Origin: Sequoia sempervirens | Taxonomy: Eukaryota > Streptophyta > Pinopsida > Cupressales > Cupressaceae | Reading direction: 5' to 3' | Assembly: GCA_007258455.2 (NCBI GenBank) | Contig: VDFB02193867.1 | Span: 527,945,296-528,009,295 of the forward strand | DNA: 64,000 bases | Shown here: positions 46,100-56,834 of the stretch, in pieces | Layout of the letters: each line of letters begins with the position of its first letter | Numbering within the stretch: the first letter of the stretch is position 1 | Program-made: the position numbers and the translations under genes | The notes under the pieces: generated by a model | Told to the model about the DNA's origin: nothing | The model's input: the letters and a program-made list of their open reading frames with translations, nothing else | The model's database searches: none

Positions 46100-49000
46100 A
46101 CACCAGTTATTTGAGGCTCCTTTGGTAGATGAATGATTCATAAATTGAAACATTCTTATATTTTTTTGGTAAAAAGCTAAAGAATTTATAAAAATATAGT
46201 TACAAGAAGTAACAAGAAATATCTGTCAAACTGTATAGAAATAGAAGCTGTTCAAGAAGGATCACAATTACAAGGACTAAAGAATGAAAGCTGTACAATT
46301 ATTGTTGGTTTAAAACTGCATATATTGATTTTGATTTGTCGAGCCTGAACCATGATTTTTACATTCTTCTTGGATAAGTCTTAAAATTACAGAAAAAAAT
46401 AATAATTTGAAAAAGTTGTTAGAGTGAAGTCTTTGAGTAACAATCGTTTGATAAAAGTTGGAGTTAGAAAACACATCACATCTTTTCTAAATATGCATTA
46501 AAATGACTTGTTTGATGGAATAAACAATTATATTATTATGCATATTAAGACCAAAAATAGTTTCTTTTCAATTCAGTTAATGATGAAAAATATAATCTCT
46601 AAAAACAACAATCTATTGTTTCCTAATAAAGTAGTAGTCTCAAAAGATATATTTCATATTTTCAACATATAAGAAAAAGGGACAATTTATTGGTTAAACC
46701 ATAATACATTTCAATCTATTCTTAACAAACAATTTGTGTAGAATTTTATAGATCAACACTTGCTCTTCAAAATCAATGTTTGATTTTCAAAATTGAACAT
46801 TCATTTTGATCTAAAATTTAGAGTTAAATTTAATAATTTTAATGTAAGAATTCATTAAAAAATATAAAGAAAATATTTATTTTTCTATTTTATTCAATTA
46901 ATAAAATTAAAATTAAAAAACAATGATTTTCTTATTTTCTAATACAAGCACCATAATGCCCCTTGCAAAATCACTAACGTTAATGAATTATTTTAAATTA
47001 AATTACAGCATAAAAATTATATAATAAAACTTTTAAACATAATTAATTGGTAAGAATATTTTTTTTGAACTAGTATGAAAGAACAATTTTGTAACCTATG
47101 TTCATTGAAATTTTAGAAAAGAAAAATAAAATATATATTTAGAAATAAAATCAAAACAATCAACATTAACTAACTTCTAAGTAAAGCCTAATTCTTTATC
47201 AACATTTTAAATCATTTATGATGGATTGTGTTCTCATGCTATTGTTTCTTGTGTGGCTTCTTGAGCGGCATTGATTCGTAATGCATTAGTTTAGCACTTT
47301 ATGTACCATTGATTATATGTTATGATCAAACAATTTAATACTTATTATCATTCCTATCTATTCTAAATGGATACACATTATTGCTGAAGATATTTTTAGT
47401 TTGCATACATATGTGTGAGAGAAAGCAAGGAATGTACAAATGCTCCCTACACTAATATTAGAGGAGATTATTGTGAAAATTTTAGATTTTTAAAATTACA
47501 AAAAGAAAAAAACACATAAAATATAAACAAAATCAAACAACTTAGGTGTATTTGAGGGAAACCATTTTAAAAGAAAATATCACATGTCAAAGTAGTCCAA
47601 TGTATTATTTAATAAACTAAACATAGTTTCAATAAAATTATAAAGAAAGTATTTATAGGAGTATCGCCAACTAGAAATTTAGAGTAATTTTGATAGCATA
47701 ACAATACTCACAGACTCGTGCTCAATACTTCCATCTCAAGCATCCTATAAACAGGAATAGTACATGAAACCATCAAATAGTCATCACAAAATAATGACCT
47801 AAAAATGGCAAATAATTTGGTGCCCAAATATCTAGTTAGAAAACCAATACCCAAATTCTTAGTCGAGTACACAACTTAAAAATAACATATTCATCCCACC
47901 TATCATTAGTGCATAATAATCCACTCACTAACTCAAGTGTTCCATTTTGGATTCATTATCTCAAACCAAAGATGCCTTATGATGTATTATAACCCACATC
48001 ATAAGTTGGTTAGCAAGTTTAATTCCCACTTACAACTCTTTTTTATGTCTTATATATTATTACATTTCCAATGTGAGAGGCCCAACTTTTAAATTTTGAT
48101 CTAAGAGGTTGAGTGAGCCACTTTTTTTAAAAAATTATAGAACTTGAAGAGGTTTCCATCACTTTAATCCAATGCACGACTTAAAATAATTATTTTGGCC
48201 AAAAAATAACCCTATATCTCATAAATTAAGCTTTTCTATTTTATATCCAATAAACATAGATATATATATGTATATAATCTTAACAGTAGGAGCAAGGTTA
48301 AGGAACATGTAAGAATCTCTAACTTTTGAAACACCTTGTAATAGTAAAGAGATTTTTGAAGTAGTAAATTACATATCGTTGCAATTTCACACTATGTTTC
48401 ATGCCCACTTTGGTATCCATTCCCTTATTATTTATGTAGGCTCATTTTAGCCCTTAAATCAACATTTTTCCCTCTCATGATGGTCAAGCCTCCTTTTTAA
48501 TAGTCAGGCCTTTTGTGTCATTTTTGTGTTAGCCTTATGTTTCTCTTGTCTCCCATCTTTTTTTAGCATAAATTGTCTAGACACTAGTGCTTAGCATGAA
48601 AATGTGTGCATAACACTAGTGTCACATGATAAATTGTTATTCAAAGTGTCATTATGAGAATTTTTCCACTTGTCACCCTTCTAGGTTAGTGAAAACAACT
48701 CAAAATGATTGGTAATGAATTATCTTCATCTTCCTCTTCCCCCCTCTTCTCATTTTTGAAATCAATATTTCATTTTAGAAAATCTCTTAGCTGTCTCTCA
48801 CCTCTCTTTCACTCTCAAGCTCATACACAACTCTCTATAACTTTTTAAAACACTCCCATAACATTTTCACATAGAATTGTTTTCTACTCTCTTGCTCTCT
48901 TGGCTTGATCAAGCCTTACAAGTAATATCATTCTTTTTTATCTTGTATCTTTGAGCATCTTGAGGATTTATCAAATCTCTTATCAAATATATGTGATATA

Positions 49001-49759
49001 GGAAAAAGGAATCTAGGATCTAAATCACACTCTCTCCTACATCACAATGAAAAGGAATAAAAAATGATCACAAATACCCACTTGGCTATTGACCTCAATC
49101 GAAGAACCAAAATGGTGGATTAGGGTTTCAAGGTTCTTTTTATGGGGGAATGATTGATGTCAATAGATTGATTGATAATTGATTTAATTTATAATGCAAA
49201 TGTGTATCTAGTTTAACTATGAAACTACACAAAACTGTTATGATTTTTAAGAAGTATAGAACTATAACACATAAAGGATCACAAAACAATAGACTATAGA
49301 GACAAAGGAAGCTAACATATAAATTTGAGCTCAAGCTGGGTGGATAGAGGTGCTAGCACTCTAGACTTGGAAATGAAGACCTCAAGAATTAAAAGTTAGA
49401 TCTCAAATGGTCCTAGTTTGCAGGTTTTTCCTTTTTGGACCCCACTTTGAAACTTTATTTATTGATGATTAAATCCACTTTCCCTAATTTGTTGTCATTG
49501 AAGGCTTGAATTCTTGATCTTGAAATTAGGTCTCAAATCCTTTCCCAAATCCACTTTAGATTTGTCACATGCACACAAGATAGGAGAGAAAGGGTTGTGT
49601 CATATAGGAGCTTGCCTAAGTCAAACCCTATTTTGGTGTTTCCACCTCCACAACGTCTATGATGATGTAAATGTTTGCAAGAATGAAGGCGTTCTCATTG
49701 ATTTCAACTAGTTAACTGGTAATCAACTAGTTGTTGTTATCATTAATTTCATTGGTGAA
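46100..49759. other. AT-rich intergenic DNA with LTR-like fragments
   Basis: 46100-48400 is strongly AT-rich and non-coding. Around 49560-49655 the sequence (CACACAAGATAGGAGAGAAA ... TTTGGTGTTTCCACCTCCAC) matches part of the LTR at 28682-29553 (near 28920-29010). It is therefore a fragment of the same LTR family. No full element edges were found. Confidence 0.5.
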
Positions 49760-50635
49760 GGTTATTAGTTGTATATGTTGAAGATATTGAGAAAATTGTA
49801 ATGGAAAAAGGTTGCAGTTATTTAGTGGTTGCTTTGGGGTTTACTCTAGGATTTGATCCTATGTTTTTGTGGTTTAGATATGATGATCATGGTTGTTGGA
49901 AGTTGTTATATCCAAATTTTGGGTTTTTGGATCGTTGTACAGTGTGAGTTATGTTCACCAATTGTGAATTTTGTTTTTAGGGTATCTGGCTAAGGTACAT
50001 GAGAAATGTAGTTGCTATAAATTTCTTCTTGTTTGTTGTTTATGTCTTGTGGTTTTGAAGTTAAGTTGATATGATAATGTTGAAGATAATTTTGTTGTCT
50101 AGAAAGATTGGATTGTGTTAAGGGTTGCATGTGCTTAATTGTTCTATGTGTTTTACACTGTTTTGGCCGACCTTATGTCAAACACTACTTGTGAAGTTCA
50201 TGAAAAGTATTGGGACTTAATTGGGTCCTTATCAAGTGTGTGTTTGGGTTGCCCTCATTCTAATTCCACCCTAAAATATTTTGGTGCCAGCCTAATTTGA
50301 ATTTAAATGTTGAATTGCCAACTTTGGATATGTTTCAAAGTTGAAGATAGTATAAATGCAAGATGGGATATTGGTGAAATGTGTACAAAGAGATAATGCA
50401 AATAAATAGAGAAAGATAGATGCAAATTAGATGTGAAAAATTGTGTATGTAATTCAATTTTGGTAGATCAATGCAAAATCTAATTGATGAGTTTTTAGAT
50501 GCAGTGAGTTGAAGGTGTACTCTATCATTCATGCATGTTTGCAAGTGATTGAGTGGATCAGGGTGGAAATATCTATTGCATTGAGATTGTCTTCTCTCTC
50601 TAACATATCTCTTCTGTCTTCTTTGTATTTGTGTG

Positions 50636-50735
50636 GCAGTGAGCCCTCTAGGTAGTTAACTCTTGTTGGACAGTGAGTCCTGATCTAGACAATGAGTCTT
50701 GTTTTGGTAGTGAGCCTTCTCTAGTAGTGATACTT
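50636..50735 (+). repeat. Short degenerate tandem repeat in the copia LTR
   Basis: Four units of about 22-27 bp carry variants of CAGTGAGCCCTCTAG, GACAGTGAGTCCTGATCTAG, ACAATGAGTCTTG and TAGTGAGCCTTCTCTAG. The array lies about 300 bp before the LTR end. Confidence 0.6.
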
Positions 50736-50935
50736 TTTAATCATTTTGATATTCTTTATATTGTGAGCTAATTCTCACCAAGTTTTTTTTCTTATTAGTT
50801 TTTCCCTGTAAATCTAGTGTTATTATGTATGTGTGTTGTTTTCCAGTTTCTGCCTTTGCACTTAATGATTAATCATTTTAGCAAAGTAAAGGATTTGTAA
50901 TTGATCTAGTTTTCGATGGATGTTTTAAATTTTAA

Positions 50936-50991
50936 ATTTTTTCACTACTGATTCACCCCCCTCTCAGTTGTATTGTTCAACAATTGGTATC
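50936..50991 (+). repeat. 3' end of a Ty1/copia LTR; 5' edge not located
   Basis: CACTACTGATTCACCCCCCT followed by CTCAGTTGTATTGTTCAACA is the familiar end of conifer copia LTRs. The LTR ends in CA at 50991, directly before the primer site. The start lies somewhere in 49.7-50.6 kb and I could not fix it. Confidence 0.7.
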
Positions 50992-51004
50992 GAAGCTTGG
51001 TTCC
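50992..51004 (+). promoter_or_regulatory. Primer-binding site of the copia element, Met-tRNA type
   Basis: ATTGGTATCGAAGC follows the LTR end; the core TGGTATCGAAGC differs from the expected TGGTATCAGAGC at two positions. It fixes a plus-strand element. Confidence 0.75.
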
Positions 51005-51039
51005 TTGGAAGAGAGCTTAATCTCTTAAGGAAGGTCCAG

Positions 51040-51903
51040 GATGCCAGGAAAAATCACATTTGAGTCTCCTAGGTTCAATGGAACTAATTATGCTATTTGG
51101 AAAATACAGATCATGGAAGGATATCTAGAGTATTGTGGATATTAGGTTGAGAAAGCTTATAAGACTACTTACACTCCTCCTCTTGATGGTCCAAGTACAA
51201 CTAATGAAATCAAGGCACATGAATCAAATGATAAGGTGAAGTTCATTTTGAAGAATAGTCTTTCACTTTCTAAGTTGATTAAAGTTCAAATTTTGAAAAC
51301 TGCTAAAGAAGTCTAGGATGCTTTAGAAAAGATACATGATAGAGATGAAAAGGTCAAAGAAGAAAAGTTGTAGAATTTGGAGGCATAGTTTGAGGTCATG
51401 CATATTTTTGAAGATAAGAACATTAAATCTTATGTATAGAGAGTGGATGAGTTGGTAGGAAAAATGCAAGGACGGTACTACAATAGATGAATCTATGATT
51501 GTAAAGAAGATTCTTAGAACTCTCCCTAATGCATACAGTGAAAATGTATCTACTATTGAAGAATATGTGAATTACAAGACTTACGCTAAAGATTAGCTAT
51601 TGGGAGCTCTAACATCTTATGAGATGAGAAATCAAATTTGAGAAATGGATCCAAATTAGAAACTGCTTTTAACGATACAAGAGATGAAGGTTTGTATGAA
51701 GAAAACCTTGATGAAGTAGAAGTTAACTTTGTGAGAAGGACAAAGAAAGGCTCCAATAAGTATGAAGGTAAGTTATCCTTTAAATGCTTTAGTTGTGGAG
51801 GAATATGTAATTATGCTTTGAGATGTCCAAAGAGAGCTAAGAGGAATAAACAAAGATTTAGCAAAGAAAAAAAGGTAAAAAGATCAACAGAGCATATTAT
51901 GTG
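51040..51903 (+). pseudogene. Ty1/copia gag with altered zinc knuckle
   Basis: Starting at ATG 51040 the frame gives MPGKITFESPRFNGTNYAIW, the usual copia gag start (F.G.NY..W). After several stops and a frameshift near 51470 come LGALTSYEMRNQI and, at 51780-51850, a zinc knuckle CFSCGGICNYALRC. Here the usual His of CCHC is Asn. Gag would form the particle and bind RNA. Protease, integrase and RT are absent: homology stops near 51905 and unrelated repeat DNA follows. The copy is dead. Confidence 0.85.
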
Positions 51904-51904
51904 A

Positions 51905-53150
51905 AGGGTAAGTGCACCAAGATGGTTCCCAAAAAAGGGGCTTAAGTGGCCACTTTTTTTCTGAAATCAGGAAATACTGACCTTGGACGTGAAATTGAGG
52001 ATAGCTACACTCAAATTTTTTTGATGGAACGAAAACAAGGACCGCAGTGCTCCGAGTCTACTTTCTAAACTACTAATTTATTTTGAAAATGGTTGAGATT
52101 AAGGGGTTCAAAAGAGGGACACACACAAATTGCTGTTGTTTCTGTCAGAAAAACATAACATAGCAACTCTTGTGTGACCCGAGCATGGTGGACTTTTTTG
52201 TAGTATTTTTAAAATCGCTCCAGTCAGAAGTTAGATAACAGTATGTAGTAAGGAATGGATATTTTCTGATAATTTTTTAATGAATATTTGATTTTTTATT
52301 AATTTTCTAAGTGGGCACTTCCTAAAAAGCAGAAGAATTTGGCCGTGCTCCCCCCTCAAATTTTTTGAAACTAAAAGATTTTCCACAAAATTTTATTTTT
52401 AAATTGTAGAATGGAGTCTAGTTTCTAAAATACTAATTTATTCAGAATTCGATGAAGCGGTTAATTTTATAGCGAAAAAAATGCAAACCTTTGCTTTTTT
52501 TGAGAAAAAGCAGGACATACAATCAAAAGAATTATGGACAAAGTTTAACATTGTTAGAAATTAGAAAAAAATGCATGGTTAAAGCTAATAAAGAACCTAA
52601 CATTACCCATGTATTGGAGTTTTCTTGATANNNNNNNNNNNNNNNNNNNNNNNNNNNNNNNNNNNNNNNNNNNNNNNNNNNNNNNNNNNNNNNNNNNNNN
52701 NNNNNNNNNNNNNNNNNNNNNNNNNNNNNNAAAAAGGTTTACTTTTGATTTAATTTCTAAAAAATGTGTTTGCAATGAGTAGAAAAAAATAGAAACCCAA
52801 AAATATTTTGAATCTAAAAGTAAAACCCATAAATCATTTTTTGATCCAGCAAGCAGAAAATGAAAAAATAAATTTTTTTAACCTTCAACTAGGAGAAAAA
52901 TGATGTGCACCACTTTTTGTATAGCTATTTTCTTTAGATCTGTGCAAGATATCAAAAATCTAAAAGATACCTAGTTCATACTTCGATCCTAGCTACAAAA
53001 CCCAGAAATCATTTTTCCTGCAACTAAGTGGAAGTAGGATTTCTGAAGCAAAAATGAAAAACGGCTTTAATAAAAAGGTTGCTTGCATCTAGCCAAACTT
53101 TCATGCCAAGATTGATCCCTCATATCTGGGGAGAAGTCTGCAACACTGAA
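51905..53150. other. Unidentified repeat-like DNA around the sequence gap
   Basis: Two related segments with ACTACTAATTTATT-like and AATACTAATTTATTC-like cores (about 52065 and 52430) suggest an old internal duplication. No coding region is recognised. The region is interrupted by the run of N at 52631-52730 and may be the inside of the minus-strand element whose LTR starts at 53163. Confidence 0.4.
52631..52730. other. Assembly gap, 100 N
   Basis: Exactly 100 unknown bases, a conventional scaffold-gap length, so the true gap size is unknown. Any open frame crossing it is meaningless. Confidence 0.98.
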
Positions 53151-53162
53151 GCTTTGATACCA
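53151..53162 (-). promoter_or_regulatory. Primer-binding site on the minus strand, Met-tRNA type
   Basis: On the minus strand TGGTATCAAAGC, directly abutting the LTR end at 53163. One mismatch to the usual TGGTATCAGAGC. Confidence 0.75.
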
Positions 53163-53595
53163 TGTACGAGTTTAGGTGAACTCTTCAAACACTCCATAAT
53201 CACCTACAAGACAAAATAACTTCCACAAGAGATAAATGGTAGAAATATCATGCTATCATTAAGATGCAAGAATGGAAAATTGAATATGAGATGATTACAA
53301 ATGTACAAAATACCTTGAATATATAGGCATGAGTGAAAACCTAAAATGCGTAAGATGTTTCCAAGTGTCAAAATCACACTACATGTGACAACATCTGAAC
53401 CCTATCTGGAAATGATAAAAATATAGAGATAAGTTCTAGAAGGACAACTCATCTTCTAGAAGGAATCTTAACTCCTACAAACAAGGAAGGGGGAATTAAT
53501 TATTAAATGATTTATCTAATTATACAACCTAGGACATTAAATATTACCTAAGTAAACTTATGCAAAGTGAAATTAAATAATTAATTACACTAACA
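53163..53595 (-). repeat. LTR of a minus-strand element, probably Ty1/copia
   Basis: Read on the minus strand it starts TGTTAGTGTAATTAATTATT (53595) and ends CTCGTACA (53163), followed by the Met-tRNA primer site. Length 433 bp, within the copia range. The internal region to the left is degenerate and crosses the gap; the partner LTR was not found. Confidence 0.7.
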
Positions 53596-53596
53596 T

Positions 53597-54700
53597 TGTG
53601 CCCCTCTACAATAACCTCTCTCAGTTTTCACTTTCTCGGAGGCATTTTCTTGTGGTGGCAAGATTTCACTTGGGGAAAAAGTTGTTAAATGCAAGTAGTG
53701 CAGAGTTGCAAAGTGGTGAAACTTTTGTTCTACAACTCGTGTGACCAAAAAAACCATTCCAATGCATCTAAATGGGTACGTTTACACTAGGAATGGTCCT
53801 CTTTCACACCCAAACATGTCAAATCACTTCGAGCTATGTTTAATCGGTTGAATTCCTTAAGAGTCAGAAGTGCAAAATGACTACAAACTTCAACATGACA
53901 TTACTCAGACATCGTTGCACTTAGAAAATTTTCATCTAAGTCTATGGGATCATGTTTCCTCTCCACAATAACCTCTCTCGGTTTTCACTATCTCGGAGGC
54001 GTTTTCCTGTATTGGCAAGATTTCACTTGGGGAAAAAGTTGTCAAATGCAAGTAGTACAAAGTTGCAAAGTGGTGCAACTTTCATTCTGCAACTTGTGTG
54101 ACCAAACTAAATATTCCAAAATGTCTGACTGGGTATGTTTACACTAGGCATGGATCTCTTTCACACCCAAACGCACTGAATTGCTTTGAGCTATGTTCAA
54201 CTGGTTGAATTCCTTAAGAGTCTGAAGTGCAAAATGGATGCAAACTTCAGAATTACGTTACTGATGCTTAGAAAATTCTCATCTAAGCCTATGGGATTGT
54301 GTTGTGGCCCTCTACAATAACCTCTCTTAGTTTTTTCTATGTCAGAGGCATTTTCTTGTGGTGGTGAGATTTCGCTTGGGGAAAAAGTTGTCAAATGCAA
54401 GTAGTGCAAAGTTGCAAAGTGGTGCAACTTTCATTTTGCAACTCGTTTGAACAAACTAAATATTCCAACACTTCCGAGTGGGTATGTTTATGCTAGGAAT
54501 GGTCTCATTTCACACCCAAATGTAATGAATTGCTTCGAGCTATGTTCAATCGGTTGAATCCCTTAAGAGTCAGAAGTGCAAAATAGCTGCAAACTTCAAC
54601 ATGACATTACTCAAACACTGTGATGCTTAGAAACTTTTCATCTAAGCCTATGGGATTGTGTTGTGCCCCTCTACAATAACCTCTCTCAGTTTTCACTTGG
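53597..54700 (+). repeat. About 355-bp tandem repeat, three full units and a partial fourth
   Basis: The anchor ACAATAACCTCTCT occurs at 53608, 53965, 54314 and 54673, giving periods of 357, 349 and 359 bp. Each full unit also contains GATTTCACTTGGGGAAAAAG (or a close variant), GTTGCAAAGTGGTG, GAGCTATGTT and TCATCTAAG(C/T)CTATGGGAT. The fourth unit breaks off after about 40 bp. Minus-strand frames containing GYCRG(P/A)QHNPIGLDE recur in the units, but there is no sign of selection for coding. The array starts immediately after the LTR at 53595. Confidence 0.88.
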
Positions 54701-54759
54701 ACATGCTTATTTTCCTTCCAAGTGAAAACTATGTCCAAACTATGTTCAAAGTCCTCTTG

Positions 54760-54930
54760 GGAAAGAAAAACTATGTCCAAACTGCTATCAAGTCTACCCT
54801 TGTCTTGAATAATGCTTGTCCAAGACAAAGTTAAAGTCTACCCAACTCAAAGCATACATGGAAAAGACAATGTAAAGTCAACCCAACTCAAAGAATACAT
54901 GACAAAGACAACTTAAAGTCTTCCCCAAGC
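54760..54930 (+). repeat. Short imperfect tandem repeats with AAAGTC(T/A)ACCCAACTCAAAG
   Basis: Units of about 40-45 bp carrying AAAGTCTACCCAACTCAAAG, TACATGGAAAAGACAA and their variants are repeated two to three times. They are preceded by two copies of ACTATGTCCAAACT. Non-coding. Confidence 0.6.
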
Positions 54931-55189
54931 TAAAAATAGGAGATGGAAAACATATCTTGTTGTCTGCCTTAGGACAAGAAAGAAAATTTCAAGCACTTGA
55001 TTAATTCTACCTTGCACAATGGCATGCACATGAAGAAGCTAGCCCAAGGTTGAAGTGAGGATGTCAAGAATGAAGCCAAGTCCACCAATAAGTGGCAAGA
55101 CACAAGTAAAGTCCACCCAACCTTGGCAAAGCACAAGTAGAGTCCGCCTAGCCAAGAGGAGGAAAGAAAACTAGAAAATTGGCCATAGC

Positions 55190-55920
55190 AGCAAGGAAGT
55201 GAATTGATTGATAAAATGCTTTGGTAGACATGTATGGAAAATGTGGTATCATAGACAAGGCAGTGAACTATTTGAAAAAAAATCCTCAAAGAAATGTATT
55301 CTCTTGGTGATGGAATGCCATGACAAGCACATTGAGACCACATTTCTTTGAGGCATTTTTTTGAACAATTTACTACCTTGTCTATGCTATTTCTTCTTAT
55401 TATGCTTTGATAGATTTTTTCCAAGCATCCATAGCTTCTTTGGAAGCACCTAATTTAGGCTTTTAGCCATAATAGCAAGGTAGTGAACTGTTTGATAAAA
55501 TGTTTTGATAAACATGTACGAAAAATGTGGTAGCATAGACAAGGCAATGAATTGTTTGAAAAATTGCCTCAAAGAAATGTGGTATCATGGTGATGGAATG
55601 GAATGAAAATCCATAGAAATTTTCATGTCATGGAATTCCAGCACTATGAGACCACATTTCTTTCAGGCATTTTTTTCAAGTAGTTCATTGTGTTGTCTAT
55701 AGTATTGCTTACTATTATGCTCTTGATAGATTTTTTCCAAACATCCATAGCTTGGTTGAAAGCACTTTTTTTATGCTTTTATCCATAGCAACAAGGAAAT
55801 GAAATGTTTTACAAAATACTTTGGTAGACATGTATGAAAAATGTGGTACATAGACAAGGCAGTGAACTATTTGATAAAATGCATCAAAGAAATCTAGCCT
55901 CATAGAATGCCATGATAACA
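55190..55920. repeat. Array of five PPR-motif fragments in alternating orientation
   Basis: Plus-strand fragments begin near 55215, 55498 and 55815. The first reads [20 protein letters not shown] then NPQRNVFSW and, after a stop, WNAMT, matching consecutive PPR motifs. Minus-strand fragments lie near 55325-55430 (SIDKVVNCSKKMPQRNVVSM) and 55645-55760. Units 1/2 and 3/4 form inverted pairs with arms of about 50 bp and loops of about 40 and 70 bases. Stops and indels exclude a PPR protein. Neighbouring non-PPR sequence (GATAGATTTTTTCCAA, CATCCATAGCTT) is also shared between units. Confidence 0.78.
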
Positions 55921-56834
55921 AAATGCAATTGGTAGCTACTCCTACTTATTAGTTATGCAATGTGAAGTAATTGCATAACTACTTAGGTTGACTTTGTAAA
56001 AACTATATTGTAATTGAAATTTTGTCATCTATTAGCATCTAGTTATTAGTTATGCACTGTGAAGTAATAAGATGTGCAATAAAATGTAATCAACGATATG
56101 AATATAAACTACAAAAAAATATTTTTTACAATTCATTAGTTAAAATATTTATTTTATTTTCTCTCTATATCTCTATATGCTATGGAAATACCTAAATCAA
56201 TTTCAAAATAAATAGATTTTATCTCTTGTTCTACAATTTATTACGTTTTTTTTTTAAATATGATTTTTTCCTGACTTTTTAAAAAACTCTTATACTTTTG
56301 GTTTGTCAAAATTTCCCCAATATATTTTTGCTACTATGCATTGGAAGCATGAAGCATACACGTGAATACACACAATACACATGAAGTATACATGTGAATA
56401 AGTGAATTATACATGCGAATAAGTGAGGCACAAGTAATTAAAGCATTCCAAAGGATACAAACCACCAAGAATGGAGCTTATTTACACAATACACTTTAGA
56501 TGGAGCTTATTGAGCAATCAACAGTAATTAATTAAGCATTAGATGTAAACAAAATCCATGCCTACAACATTCAAGCATACAATTTACACAATACACATGA
56601 TAACATCATTTAAGAATGGCAGTAGCAAAATAATATTTTTTTAATCAAAAATTCGTAAGGCTATACAATGATATATATTGATAAAAGTATATACAATATA
56701 TCCAAAAAATCCATACAGGCTTAGTACAAAGGAGCCATATTATGGGCATAAAATGTCATGTATTTATCAATAATACAAAATATATGTTCCAAAATGCCAC
56801 ATAGGAATACAACAAATTACCCTAATATAGTCAT
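55921..56834. other. Non-coding tail shared with copy A, then AT-rich DNA
   Basis: 55920-56160 matches the inverted segment 26800-27030 next to copy A. The rest has only a weak cluster of ATACACATGAAGTATACATG-like repeats near 56350-56420. No gene seen. Confidence 0.5.

Noticed and set aside
52554..52775. ORF spanning the gap
   Set aside because: Runs through 100 N; no information.
53597..54700. CRISPR-like array
   Set aside because: Units are about 355 bp, diverged throughout, with no short repeat and unique spacer pattern; plant nuclear context.
55190..55920. Functional PPR gene
   Set aside because: Fragments alternate in strand, contain stops, and have no start or run of consecutive motifs.
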